A stretch of 64,000 bases of DNA. Source: Mogibacterium sp. (lineage in GTDB: Bacteria > Bacillota > Clostridia > Peptostreptococcales > Anaerovoracaceae). Within the stretch, counting starts at the first letter, position 1; each line of letters opens with the position of its first letter. The notes beneath the pieces are model-generated. The model was not told where the DNA came from, did not search any database, and saw only the letters and a program-made list of their open reading frames with translations. The translations under genes were made by a program, and so were the position numbers. The DNA lies in assembly GCA_017512145.1 (NCBI GenBank), contig JAFWHB010000022.1:107355-171354 (forward strand), given 5' to 3'. Positions 1 to 8,821 of this stretch are shown in pieces.

Positions 1-400
1 ACCAGGATGGTGTCAGTGATTCTCTGTAAACTGTTATCTGATAAGGGGCAGGCTCGGCGTGATAAATCTGGCCAATTCCACCGAGTCCGTCCTCGTTGTT
101 TCCATAGTAGATCGTATCTCTTAAGTCCTCATCACCAACCTCAAGAGCGAAATAGTACCACAGGAGAGTTCCCTCGGCTGGTGCTGTTATAACTGCAGAA
201 TATGACAGGCGTCCGTCATTCCTCGATTCTGTCATATTAATGAATCGCGGCATGGAATTGTCGCCGGTCCTTAGCACCAGTCTTACATTCTGAGGATCAA
301 GCCCTTCAGTATGAAGTGTCAAAGTTATTTGTGTTCCCGTCCTGACTGCTCCGAATGGACTTCTGCAGGATGGATCTCTTGAGTCGTGATAAATTGTCAT
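1..400 (-). CDS. GH13 alpha-amylase-family glycosidase, N-terminal part (cut by window edge)
   Basis: Open reading frame from an ATG at 400 running off the left edge of the window; about 133 codons are visible. The visible part begins MTIYHDSRDPSCRSPFGAVR and reads as the all-beta N-terminal domain found in neopullulanase/maltogenic-amylase type GH13 enzymes, before the (alpha/beta)8 barrel. The catalytic barrel itself lies outside the window, so substrate specificity cannot be judged. It sits 109 bp downstream of glgA on the same strand and fits a role in trimming or degrading glycogen or maltodextrin in the cytoplasm. No signal peptide is visible. The start has an AAAGGAAA-type ribosome site close upstream. 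Family assignment is from N-terminal pattern and context only. Confidence 0.7.
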   Translation of the reverse strand, partial: MTIYHDSRDPSCRSPFGAVRTGTQITLTLHTEGLDPQNVRLVLRTGDNSMPRFINMTESRNDGRLSYSAVITAPAEGTLLWYYFALEVGDEDLRDTIYYGNNEDGLGGIGQIYHAEPAPYQITVYRESLTPSW

Positions 401-422
401 AAAATTTCCTTTTAACCCACAA

Positions 423-475
423 AATTCCCGCTCTCAGGTCCGCCTGTAAACACGATGGGGCCATGAGCGGGAATT
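423..475. repeat. Perfect 11-bp inverted repeat between glgA and the GH13 gene
   Basis: AATTCCCGCTC (423-433) and GAGCGGGAATT (465-475) are perfect reverse complements separated by 31 bases. Read on the minus strand it lies just after glgA and ends in only a short T run (TTTT), so it is a weak terminator, a 3' stabilising stem or a processing site within the operon. Confidence 0.55.
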
Positions 476-508
476 CTGTTCTTAATTATTATTCGTTGTT
501 AATGAGAA

Positions 509-1957
509 TTACTTTAACAGATTTGAGTAGAGCTGTCTGTACTTCTCTGCTGATTCTTCCCAGCCAAAGTTAGCATTGAATGCGTTCTGCTGGATAATTG
601 ACCATACATCCTTATGGTTGAACCACAGCTCGAGGGCTGAATCTACGGCATTTCTGAGGCCGTTTACATCGAAGTCCTTGAATGAGAATCCGTTAGCATT
701 CTCGCCTGTGTCCCAGTATCCTCTGACAGTATCCTTGAGTCCACCTGTCTCTCTTACGAGTGGCAGTGTTCCGTATCTCATGGATATCATCTGTGCAAGT
801 CCGCATGGTTCAAATTCTGAAGGCATCAGGAAAACATCAGCCGAAGCATAGAATCTTCTTGAAAGAGGTTCGTCAAATGTGATCCTTGCAGCAAAGTTCT
901 CAGGATGATAGTAAGCAAACTCTCCAATTGCAGACTCATACTGCATATCTCCTGTTCCGAGAACAGCGAGCTGCATATTGCGCTCGATAAACTCAGGGAG
1001 AAGAGCTGCAATAAGATTGGCTCCCTTCTGCTGAGTAAGTCTCGAAACCATTACGAAGAGCGGTGTGTCAGGATCTTCTCTCAGGCCAAGCTCTCTCTGA
1101 AGAGCAAGCTTGTTCTGGAGCTTCTTGTCCAGGGTGTCCGGCGTGAAGTTGAAAACAATGGACTTGTCTGTTGCAGGATCATAGTTCTTCCTGTCGATAC
1201 CATTGATGATTCCGGACAGTTTGTATCTTCTCGACTCGAAGAGTCCTTCAAGGCGCTCACCATACTTAACAGTGCAGATCTCATCTGCGTATGTAGGGCT
1301 TACTGTGGTTACTGCATCTGAGTAGATTACAGCTCCCTGCATGAAGTTGACACTGTCATCATGGTTCATCTGTCCCTCAGCAGGAGTTGTCTGCAGACCG
1401 AGTACATCGCCTATCATATACTTGCTGTACTGGCCCTGGAACTTGAGGTTATGGATAGTGAAGACAGTCTTGATGCGGTCATACAGCTCCTCGCCTCTGT
1501 AAAGCTCCTTGAGGAATACCGGGATAAGCGCGGTATGCCAGTCATTGCAGTGCAGAATGTCCGGTGCAAAGTTCTTGCTGATATGTCTGATTGTCTCAAG
1601 TACAGCTGATGAGAAGAATGCTACTCTCTCTCCATCATCGAACTCACCATACACACTGCCTCTCTTGAAATAATACTCATTGTCAAGGAAGTAGTATGTT
1701 ACGTTACCCTTTCGCAGAGTGAACAGTCCGCAGTACTGGCTTCTCCAGCCGAGTCTTACTTCGTAGTTCTCTACGTATTTCATCTTGCTCCTGTATTCTT
1801 CAGGAATAGTATTAAGAAGCGGGAGGATGACTCTTGCGTCAAACTCATCGTTCTTGATGTAAGCCGGAAGTGAGCCGACTACGTCTCCGAGGCCTCCGGT
1901 CTTGATGAACGGAACAGCCTCGAAAGCTGCAAATAGGATCTTAGTCTTTTCTGACAT
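509..1957 (-). CDS. glgA: Glycogen synthase (ADP-glucose type)
   Basis: Transfers glucose from ADP-glucose to the non-reducing end of alpha-1,4-glucan in the cytoplasm. The 482-residue length is standard for bacterial GT5 synthases. The N-terminal KTGGLGDVVG motif (about residues 19-28) holds the lysine that contacts ADP-glucose, and FEPCGLAQ near residue 380 carries the conserved glutamate of the GT-B active site. The start has GAGGAG eight bases upstream. It lies 14 bp downstream of glgD, so glgC, glgD and glgA are co-transcribed; GlgC supplies its substrate. Assignment is firm. Confidence 0.97.
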   Translation of the reverse strand: MSEKTKILFAAFEAVPFIKTGGLGDVVGSLPAYIKNDEFDARVILPLLNTIPEEYRSKMKYVENYEVRLGWRSQYCGLFTLRKGNVTYYFLDNEYYFKRGSVYGEFDDGERVAFFSSAVLETIRHISKNFAPDILHCNDWHTALIPVFLKELYRGEELYDRIKTVFTIHNLKFQGQYSKYMIGDVLGLQTTPAEGQMNHDDSVNFMQGAVIYSDAVTTVSPTYADEICTVKYGERLEGLFESRRYKLSGIINGIDRKNYDPATDKSIVFNFTPDTLDKKLQNKLALQRELGLREDPDTPLFVMVSRLTQQKGANLIAALLPEFIERNMQLAVLGTGDMQYESAIGEFAYYHPENFAARITFDEPLSRRFYASADVFLMPSEFEPCGLAQMISMRYGTLPLVRETGGLKDTVRGYWDTGENANGFSFKDFDVNGLRNAVDSALELWFNHKDVWSIIQQNAFNANFGWEESAEKYRQLYSNLLK

Positions 1958-1971
1958 CTGGTTCTCCTCTA

Positions 1972-3075
1972 TCAGATAGTTTTTTCTTTTCCGATAATGA
2001 TAGGCTCTCCTCCGCCTCCGTAGAGTTTGACGCCTTCATTGATCTTAACGTATTTGTCTGCGATTACGTTGTCAAGTACAGCTCCGTCACCGATCTCGCC
2101 GTGCATCATGATCACGCTGTTTCTGATGACTGCACCCTTGCCTACATAGACGCTTCTGAAGATGATGCTGTTCTCAACTCTTCCTTCAATAACGCAGCCT
2201 GCGGAGATGACGGAATTCCTTACGTCTGCTTCCGGCAGATGGAATACCGGTGCCTCGTCCTGTGTCTTGGTGTAGATCTGTCTCTCAGGATTGCAGAATA
2301 CTTCATTGCGGATATCGTAATCTGACATTGCCTGATTTACCTTGAGGAAGTCAGAAGGATTCTTGATCTTGCCGAGATACCCCTTGAACTCGAAGGTAGC
2401 GATGTCCATGGTCTCCATGTTGGTGCGCATGATCTCGATCATATCCATGTACTCAAGAGCGCCGAACCAGTTCATGAAGTCGAGCATGTAATCTCTGTCA
2501 ACAATGAAGCAGTCAGTAAAGTAATTGGACCAGCCAAAGCTCTCAGTTCTGATGTCTGCGACCTTGCCGCTGTCATCGATATTGAGGAAGTATCCGTGAT
2601 AATCTTCGCCCTTTGGTACCTTCTTGTATACCATTGTGATCGGCTTGTCTGTCTTGGAATGCTGCTTGATCAGTGGTTCAAAGTCAATATTCCATACGTC
2701 GCTGCTTCCGGACATGATAACATAGTCAGCATCGTCTCTCTCGAAGAACTTGATATTCTTGAGAAGGTCTCTGAGCAGGAATCTGCTGCCTCTTGACTGA
2801 ACACCGAATGCTGAGCCAGGCATGAGGAAGAGTCCGCCGTTCTTACGTCCGAGTGACCATTCGCTGCCGTCACCAATGTGGTCGATCAGTGAACCTGAAT
2901 TATAAGGTGCAATGACGCCGACTGTGGTGATGCCGCTGTTAGCCATGTTGGAAAGTGCAAAGTCTATAAGTCTGTATCTTCCGCCGTAAGGCAGTGAAGC
3001 AAGAGTTCTGTTCTCAAGCAGATCGCCGAAAGAGGAACTCCCGTAATTAGCAGAAATTAGTCCGATAGTTTTCAT
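1972..3075 (-). CDS. glgD: GlgD, non-catalytic glucose-1-phosphate adenylyltransferase-like subunit
   Basis: A 367-residue homologue of ADP-glucose pyrophosphorylase that in Firmicutes pairs with GlgC as an alpha2beta2 enzyme and raises its activity. The N-terminus shows ISANYGSSSFGDL where GlgC has the nucleotide-binding [11 protein letters not shown] loop, so the glycine-rich catalytic loop is missing, as expected for GlgD. The C-terminal third has the left-handed beta-helix pattern of hexapeptide repeats. AGGAGG lies upstream of the ATG. The gene sits between glgC (16 bp) and glgA (14 bp). GlgC/GlgD pairing is typical of Bacilli and Clostridia, which helps place the host. Confidence 0.95.
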   Translation of the reverse strand: MKTIGLISANYGSSSFGDLLENRTLASLPYGGRYRLIDFALSNMANSGITTVGVIAPYNSGSLIDHIGDGSEWSLGRKNGGLFLMPGSAFGVQSRGSRFLLRDLLKNIKFFERDDADYVIMSGSSDVWNIDFEPLIKQHSKTDKPITMVYKKVPKGEDYHGYFLNIDDSGKVADIRTESFGWSNYFTDCFIVDRDYMLDFMNWFGALEYMDMIEIMRTNMETMDIATFEFKGYLGKIKNPSDFLKVNQAMSDYDIRNEVFCNPERQIYTKTQDEAPVFHLPEADVRNSVISAGCVIEGRVENSIIFRSVYVGKGAVIRNSVIMMHGEIGDGAVLDNVIADKYVKINEGVKLYGGGGEPIIIGKEKTI

Positions 3076-3090
3076 TTCTTGTTCCTCCTT

Positions 3091-4221
3091 CTATATTGAC
3101 AGCTTAGCCTGGCCGTAAACGATGACCTCTCCGTCTTCGCTTCCGACAACTTCATTATCTTCTACAACAACGCCTTCATTAATAATTGCCTTGGTGATAC
3201 GGCAGTTCCTTCCAACTATTGCGTTAGGAAGTACGATCGAGTCCTCGACAACAGTACCTGCACCAACTACAGCGCCGGAACCGAGGATCGAGTGCTTGAC
3301 TGTTCCGTATACAGTACAGCCATTGCAGATCAGTGAATTGCTGATATTTGCATCAGGTCCGAGGAACTGTGGAGGATACATGTTGGAATTTGAGAATACC
3401 TTCATATCCTTGGTGAATACATTGATATTCTCCACATCGTCCATCAGGTCCATCTGGCTGTCATAGTAGCTCTGAACAGTACCGACGTCTCTCCAGTATC
3501 CCTTGAATCTGTATACAGAGAGCTTCTTGCCTTCAGCAAGCATCTTAGGAATGATGTCCTTACCGAAGTCGTGGCTGGATGCCTTATCTTCATGATCCTC
3601 AAGAAGAGCCTTTCTGAGAGCCTTCCATGAGAAGATATAGATACCCATCGAAGCAAGGTTGCTGTCAGGTTCTGCAGGCTTCTCTGAGAACTTTGTGATT
3701 CTGTCCTGATCGTCTGTGGACATGATACCGAATCTGCTTGCCTCTTCCCAAGGAACCTCGATAACAGAAACAGTCAGATCGGATTCCTTGTCAAGGTGCT
3801 CCTGAAGCATCAGGTTGTAGTCCATCTTGTAGATGTGGTCACCTGACAGGATCAGAACATTCTCAGGATCATAGATATCGATGAAGTCGATATTGTGGTA
3901 GATAGCGTCAGCTGTTCCTTCATACCACTCACCACCGGTCTCTCTGGCATATGGTGGAAGAATATGAACTCCGCCGTCTGCTACAGCGAGATCCCAGGAT
4001 TCGCCTGTACCAACGTATCTGTTCAGAATAAGCGGCTTGTACTGTACAAGAATTCCTACTGTATCAATTCCTGAATTGACACAGTTCGAGAGGCCGAAAT
4101 CGATAATTCGATATTTGCCTCCGAATGAAACAGCTGGTTTTGCAATGCTTGATGTCAGACGACCAAGTCTGCTGCCCTGGCCACCTGCTAGAAGCATCGC
4201 TATGCATTTTTTCTTCTTCAT
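3091..4221 (-). CDS. glgC: Glucose-1-phosphate adenylyltransferase (ADP-glucose pyrophosphorylase)
   Basis: Makes ADP-glucose from glucose-1-phosphate and ATP, the committed step of glycogen synthesis. The 376-residue protein has the intact nucleotide loop [12 protein letters not shown] at residues 12-23, a following [15 protein letters not shown] segment, [13 protein letters not shown] around residue 125 (metal-binding Asp) and a C-terminal beta-helix. AAGGAGG precedes the ATG. With the adjacent glgD it forms the two-subunit enzyme. In this family activity is controlled allosterically by glycolytic metabolites. Confidence 0.97.
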   Translation of the reverse strand: MKKKKCIAMLLAGGQGSRLGRLTSSIAKPAVSFGGKYRIIDFGLSNCVNSGIDTVGILVQYKPLILNRYVGTGESWDLAVADGGVHILPPYARETGGEWYEGTADAIYHNIDFIDIYDPENVLILSGDHIYKMDYNLMLQEHLDKESDLTVSVIEVPWEEASRFGIMSTDDQDRITKFSEKPAEPDSNLASMGIYIFSWKALRKALLEDHEDKASSHDFGKDIIPKMLAEGKKLSVYRFKGYWRDVGTVQSYYDSQMDLMDDVENINVFTKDMKVFSNSNMYPPQFLGPDANISNSLICNGCTVYGTVKHSILGSGAVVGAGTVVEDSIVLPNAIVGRNCRITKAIINEGVVVEDNEVVGSEDGEVIVYGQAKLSI

Positions 4222-4275
4222 AGTTACAAGCCTCCTTAATAATCTCTAGAATAACATTTGATAAATAATTAATTG

Positions 4276-6696
4276 TTACAGTACGTGCCATATTTCTTCA
4301 GCATATTCTTTTATTGTTCTGTCACTTGAGAAGAATGCTGAATTTGCAATGTTAGTAAGGGACATCTGAGCCCACTTGATTTTGTCGCTGTATGTCTTGT
4401 CGAGGTCTTCCCATCTCTTGACATATGAATCGAAGTCTCCGAGTACGAAGAATTCATCGTTGTGGTTCAGAAGTGCATCACGGATGCCCCAGAAGTCCTG
4501 ACCGCTGCGTCTGAAGAATCCATCGATCAGCTGATCTGTGATTCTGATTAGTCTTGGGTCATTGTCGCGGACATCCTGTGCTGAATATCCACCATGTCTG
4601 TAGAAGTTCTCTACTTCGTCTGATGAATATCCGAAGATGAACATGTTGTCATCGCCTACAAGCTGATTGATTTCAACGTTAGCACCATCCATTGTTCCGA
4701 GTGTAACAGCTCCGTTCATCATGAACTTCATGTTACCTGTTCCGCTTGCTTCCTTGCCTGCTGTAGAAATCTGCTCACTTACATCAGCAGCAGGATAGAT
4801 CAGCTGTGCATTTGATACACAGAAGTTCTCAATGAATACGACCTTGATCTTGTCATTTACATCAGGATCTGAGTTGACGACATCTGCAAGGCTGTTGATG
4901 AACTTGATGACTTCCTTTGCAAATTCGTATCCCTGTGCTGCCTTACCTGCAAAGATGAAGGTGTACTTGTTGATCGGCAGATCAGGATTTGCCTTGAGTC
5001 TGTTGTACAGATCGAGGATCTTGAATGCATTCAGGAGCTGTCTCTTGTACGCATGCATTCTCTTGACCTGAACATCAAATATGGAATCAGGATCAACCTC
5101 GATCTCCATATTCTTGCGGATGTACTCAGCAAGTCTGAGCTTGTTCTGTCTCTTTGACTCCATGAATTCCTGAAGGAATTCAGCATCATCCATATAGTCA
5201 TTGAGCATGTTCAGTCTTGTGAGATCTGTCTGCCATTTGGTACCGATAGTCTTATTCAGAAGAGCTGTAAGAGAAGGATTTGCCTGAATCAGGAACCTTC
5301 TGTGGCTGATTCCGTTGGTCTTGTTGTTGAACTTCTCAGGATTCAGCTGATAGAACTTCTGGAATACTGTCTTGGTAAGGATATCGCTGTGAAGAGCAGA
5401 TACACCATTGACAGAATGGCTTCCGATTACTGAAAGGTTAGCCATCTTGACTTCATTATCCCACAGTGGTGAAGTCTCTCTTGAAAGAATATGCCAGTCC
5501 TCTGCCTCTTCAGGGAGTTGCTTCTGCCAGCGCTTGTTGATTTCGTCAATGATCATATAGATTCTAGGCAGGAGTTCCTGGAATTCAGGGATCTGCCACT
5601 TCTCAAGAGCCTCAGGAAGTACTGTATGGTTAGTGAATGAAATAGTAGCCTTGGTGATCTTCCATGCGTCATCCCAATCAAGGTCCTCTTCATCCATCAG
5701 GATTCTCATCAGCTCAGGAATGCACATTGTCGGATGTGTATCATTGATATGGATCTGTACTCTCTCAGGAAGAAGATCCCATTGCTTGTCTCCGTACTTG
5801 GACTTGTACTCTCTGATGATCATGCCGACACCGGCTGCAACCAGGAAGTACTCCTGTCTGAGTCTGAGTCTCTTGCCTATGCCCTGTCTGTCATCAGGAT
5901 AAAGGATGCATGTGATTGCCTCGATCTCACTTCTTTCCTTCATGGCCTTGCTGTAATTACCATTGTTGAAGGCTTCCATGTCGATAGTGTCGTGAACAGG
6001 CTGAGCATCCCAGAGATGGAGTGTATTTACGGTAGTTCCGCCAAAACCAAGGATCGGTACATCGTAAGGTACCGCTCTGACTGTGGTGTAATCTACGTGT
6101 TCATATTCCATTTCGCCGTTGACGTATCTTCTGTCAACTCTTCCGCCGAATCTAACGATAACGGATTCAAAAGGAATAGGTCTTTCCCAGATATATCCCT
6201 CATCAAGCCATGCATCAGGCAGCTCGATCTGATAACCGTTCTCGATCTTCTGCTTGAAAAGACCGAACTTGTATCTGAGTCCCATTCCGTCGCCCCTGAT
6301 ACCAAGAGCAGCCATCGAGTCGATGAAGCATGCAGCAAGTCTTCCGAGACCGCCGTTGCCAAGACCCGGGTCCGGTTCTACTGCACAAAGTGTATCAAGA
6401 TCTGTCCCGAGTTCCTTGAGGCCCTCTGCGACCTGATCTCTGATTCCAAGATTGATGATGTAGTTCTCCATGAGCTTTCCGATAAGGAACTCCATGGAGA
6501 AGTAATAAACTTTCTTGCCCTCAGGTGGTGCTGCAGGATCTGTAAACGCTGACTTTCTCAGATTGGTCTCTACATTGACAAGCCTTGCAAGGACAGCGAA
6601 TTTATCTCTGTCGTTGAGCTTCTCCGGTGACCTTTCAAACATTTCTTCTGCTAGACGTGTGTACTCTCTTTTAAAACTTTCTTTCGTCTTGATCAT
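4276..6696 (-). CDS. glgP: Glycogen/maltodextrin phosphorylase
   Basis: An 806-residue GT35 phosphorylase that releases glucose-1-phosphate from alpha-1,4-glucan ends using pyridoxal phosphate. The PLP-lysine segment EASGTGNMKFMMNG lies near residue 650, and the N-terminal third has KVYYFSMEFLIGK and DPGLGNGGLGRLAACF, both diagnostic. The full family length is present. It lies 55 bp upstream of glgC and downstream of glgB. Synthesis and breakdown genes share one block, so glycogen cycling rather than one-way storage is likely. Confidence 0.97.
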   Translation of the reverse strand: MIKTKESFKREYTRLAEEMFERSPEKLNDRDKFAVLARLVNVETNLRKSAFTDPAAPPEGKKVYYFSMEFLIGKLMENYIINLGIRDQVAEGLKELGTDLDTLCAVEPDPGLGNGGLGRLAACFIDSMAALGIRGDGMGLRYKFGLFKQKIENGYQIELPDAWLDEGYIWERPIPFESVIVRFGGRVDRRYVNGEMEYEHVDYTTVRAVPYDVPILGFGGTTVNTLHLWDAQPVHDTIDMEAFNNGNYSKAMKERSEIEAITCILYPDDRQGIGKRLRLRQEYFLVAAGVGMIIREYKSKYGDKQWDLLPERVQIHINDTHPTMCIPELMRILMDEEDLDWDDAWKITKATISFTNHTVLPEALEKWQIPEFQELLPRIYMIIDEINKRWQKQLPEEAEDWHILSRETSPLWDNEVKMANLSVIGSHSVNGVSALHSDILTKTVFQKFYQLNPEKFNNKTNGISHRRFLIQANPSLTALLNKTIGTKWQTDLTRLNMLNDYMDDAEFLQEFMESKRQNKLRLAEYIRKNMEIEVDPDSIFDVQVKRMHAYKRQLLNAFKILDLYNRLKANPDLPINKYTFIFAGKAAQGYEFAKEVIKFINSLADVVNSDPDVNDKIKVVFIENFCVSNAQLIYPAADVSEQISTAGKEASGTGNMKFMMNGAVTLGTMDGANVEINQLVGDDNMFIFGYSSDEVENFYRHGGYSAQDVRDNDPRLIRITDQLIDGFFRRSGQDFWGIRDALLNHNDEFFVLGDFDSYVKRWEDLDKTYSDKIKWAQMSLTNIANSAFFSSDRTIKEYAEEIWHVL

Positions 6697-6748
6697 GTGT
6701 GTTACTTTGTATTCTCTCTTACTTTAAGGAATACCCTTTCTATTTTAT

Positions 6749-8689
6749 TTAGTCTCTTTTCTTTACGAATATGGCTCCTCCGACTACCGGCATCTTAATG
6801 GTAATGGAGTAAGGCATTCCGTGGGCAGGCTTCTTCTTGGCTCTGACCTGCCTTGTATTAACACGATTACTGCCGGCATATTTAGCAGCATCTGAATTAA
6901 TTATCTCTTTGTAGTAACCCTTCTCAGGAACTCCGATGGTAAACTCATCAAATGCCTGAACAGCAGTGTTCAGAGCTATTACCAGTATCTCCTTGTCAGG
7001 GTCCTTAGCTCCCGGATTAACATTCTTGCCGTGAGCCATTCTGACATATGTATATATATTCTGATCCCTGTTGTCAGCATCTATCCATTTGAATCCATCC
7101 CAGCTGATATCCTCATGCCAAAGTGCAGGATGCTCAAGATAGACGTGATTGAGGTCTTTGACGAACTGCTGGTACTTCTCATGATTCTCATATCCAAGCA
7201 GGAACCACTCAAGCTGTTCATACTCACGCCACTCAATGAACTGAGCTATCTCGTGACCCATGAAGTTGAGCTTCTTGCCAGGGTGTGTCATCTGATACAG
7301 TGCGAGCATCCTGATCCCTGCGAACTGTCTCCAGATATCTCCCGGCATCCTTCCGATCAGCGAAGCCTTGCCGTGTACTACCTCGTCGTGCGAGAGCGGC
7401 AGGATATAGTTCTCACTGTATGCATATGTCATCGAGAATGTCAGCTTGTTGTGATTGCCGCTCCTCCATGGGAAGTCGGTCTTCATGTATTCGAGGGTAT
7501 CATTCATCCAGCCCATATTCCACTTGTAGTGGAATCCAAGGCCACCGTCCTTAGGCGGCTTAGTTACCAGAGGCCATGCCGAGCTCTCCTCAGCAACAGT
7601 AAACACGCCCTTGAATGATGTTCCGACCATGTAGTTAAGCTCTCTGACGAAAGCAATAGCATCAAGGTCTCCGTCTCCGCCTTCCTTGTTCTTCTTGTAT
7701 TTGGATCTGTCAGTGATGCCAAAGTTCAGATACAGCATGCTGCTGACGCCATCGACTCTTATGCCGTCTGCATGATACTCATCAAGCCAGAACATAGCAT
7801 TAGAGAGGAGGAAGCTCCTTACCTGATTCCTGCTGAAGTCGAACTTATATGTTCCCCAGTCAGGATGGATCTCGCTCTCATACAGCTTGCCGCCATTGAA
7901 GTTGGCAAGTCCCTGCTCATCAGGGCAGAAGTGACCCGGAACCCAGTCAAGTATTACTCCGATTCCTGCCTTATGGCATTCATCGATCAGATACTTGAAA
8001 TCGGCCGGACTTCCGTATCTTGAAGTCGGCGCATAATAACCTGTCACCTGATATCCCCATGAAGCATCGAGCGGATGCTCCATTACAGGCATGATCTCTA
8101 TATGTGTATATCCCATCTCCTTGACATAAGGTATGAGCTCTGCGGCTGTCTCTCTGTATGTGTAGAAGCCATCGCCATTCTCTACCTTGTGTCTTCTCCA
8201 TGAACCGAGATGCATCTCATATATATTCATAGGAGATGAGAATGTATCAGAATTCTCGCGTCTCCTGATCCATTCCTGATCATTCCATTCATATGAAATA
8301 TCAGCAACTACAGAAGCAGTCCCCGGTCTAAGCTCTGCTGCAAAAGCATAAGGATCCGCCTTGAGGACATGCTTGCCTGATTTGAATCGGATGTCGTATT
8401 TGTACTTGACACCTGCTCCGATGTCCGGAATAAATCCGGTATAAATACCAGTATCTCCAATGCACTCCAGAGCATACTGCTGATCGTATGGATTCCAGTT
8501 GTTGAAGTCACCTGTAACCCTGACCTCCTTTACATCAGGTGCCCAGACTGTGAACTGAACTCCTCCATCAACTATATGCGCACCAAAACTCCGGTAGGCA
8601 TGGTAAAGCTTGCCGGTATTGTACAGATACAACAACTCATTGCTGAGCTGTTTCCTGATCTGATTGTAATTATCTTTTCTATTTTCCAT
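6749..8689 (-). CDS. glgB: 1,4-alpha-glucan branching enzyme
   Basis: Creates alpha-1,6 branches in glycogen. The protein has a CBM48-like N-terminal domain (VDGGVQFTVWAPDVKEVRV), then a GH13 barrel with the nucleophile region DGIRVDGVSSMLY, the acid/base region VAEESSAWP and LSHDEVVHGKASL, then a C-terminal beta domain. I place the start at ATG 8689 (MENRKDNYN). An in-frame ATG at 8707 is also possible; neither has a clear Shine-Dalgarno. A strong hairpin-plus-T-run lies just upstream (8741-8782), so glgB probably has its own promoter and heads the glgB-P-C-D-A unit. Confidence 0.95.
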   Translation of the reverse strand: MENRKDNYNQIRKQLSNELLYLYNTGKLYHAYRSFGAHIVDGGVQFTVWAPDVKEVRVTGDFNNWNPYDQQYALECIGDTGIYTGFIPDIGAGVKYKYDIRFKSGKHVLKADPYAFAAELRPGTASVVADISYEWNDQEWIRRRENSDTFSSPMNIYEMHLGSWRRHKVENGDGFYTYRETAAELIPYVKEMGYTHIEIMPVMEHPLDASWGYQVTGYYAPTSRYGSPADFKYLIDECHKAGIGVILDWVPGHFCPDEQGLANFNGGKLYESEIHPDWGTYKFDFSRNQVRSFLLSNAMFWLDEYHADGIRVDGVSSMLYLNFGITDRSKYKKNKEGGDGDLDAIAFVRELNYMVGTSFKGVFTVAEESSAWPLVTKPPKDGGLGFHYKWNMGWMNDTLEYMKTDFPWRSGNHNKLTFSMTYAYSENYILPLSHDEVVHGKASLIGRMPGDIWRQFAGIRMLALYQMTHPGKKLNFMGHEIAQFIEWREYEQLEWFLLGYENHEKYQQFVKDLNHVYLEHPALWHEDISWDGFKWIDADNRDQNIYTYVRMAHGKNVNPGAKDPDKEILVIALNTAVQAFDEFTIGVPEKGYYKEIINSDAAKYAGSNRVNTRQVRAKKKPAHGMPYSITIKMPVVGGAIFVKKRD

Positions 8690-8740
8690 AGGTGAATAAT
8701 ACCACATATTGTGTCGTTAGTGGAAAACATAATAAAAAAG

Positions 8741-8782
8741 TTCACACATAATACAAAGCTTTTTGCCTGTATTATGTGTGAA
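8741..8782 (-). terminator. Intrinsic terminator after the GH13 gene, ahead of glgB
   Basis: TTCACACATAATACA (8741-8755) is perfectly complementary to 8768-8782 (15-bp stem, 12-base loop). On the minus strand the stem is followed by CTTTTTTATT. It should end transcription from the upstream GH13 gene and separate it from glgB. Confidence 0.85.
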
Positions 8783-8821
8783 TGATTGTGCATCTGATAA
8801 TCTTCCGTGTCAGAAGCTATT

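Noticed and set aside
5734..6552. 272-residue plus-strand ORF opposite glgP
   Set aside because: Antisense shadow of the conserved phosphorylase; no domain and no ribosome site.
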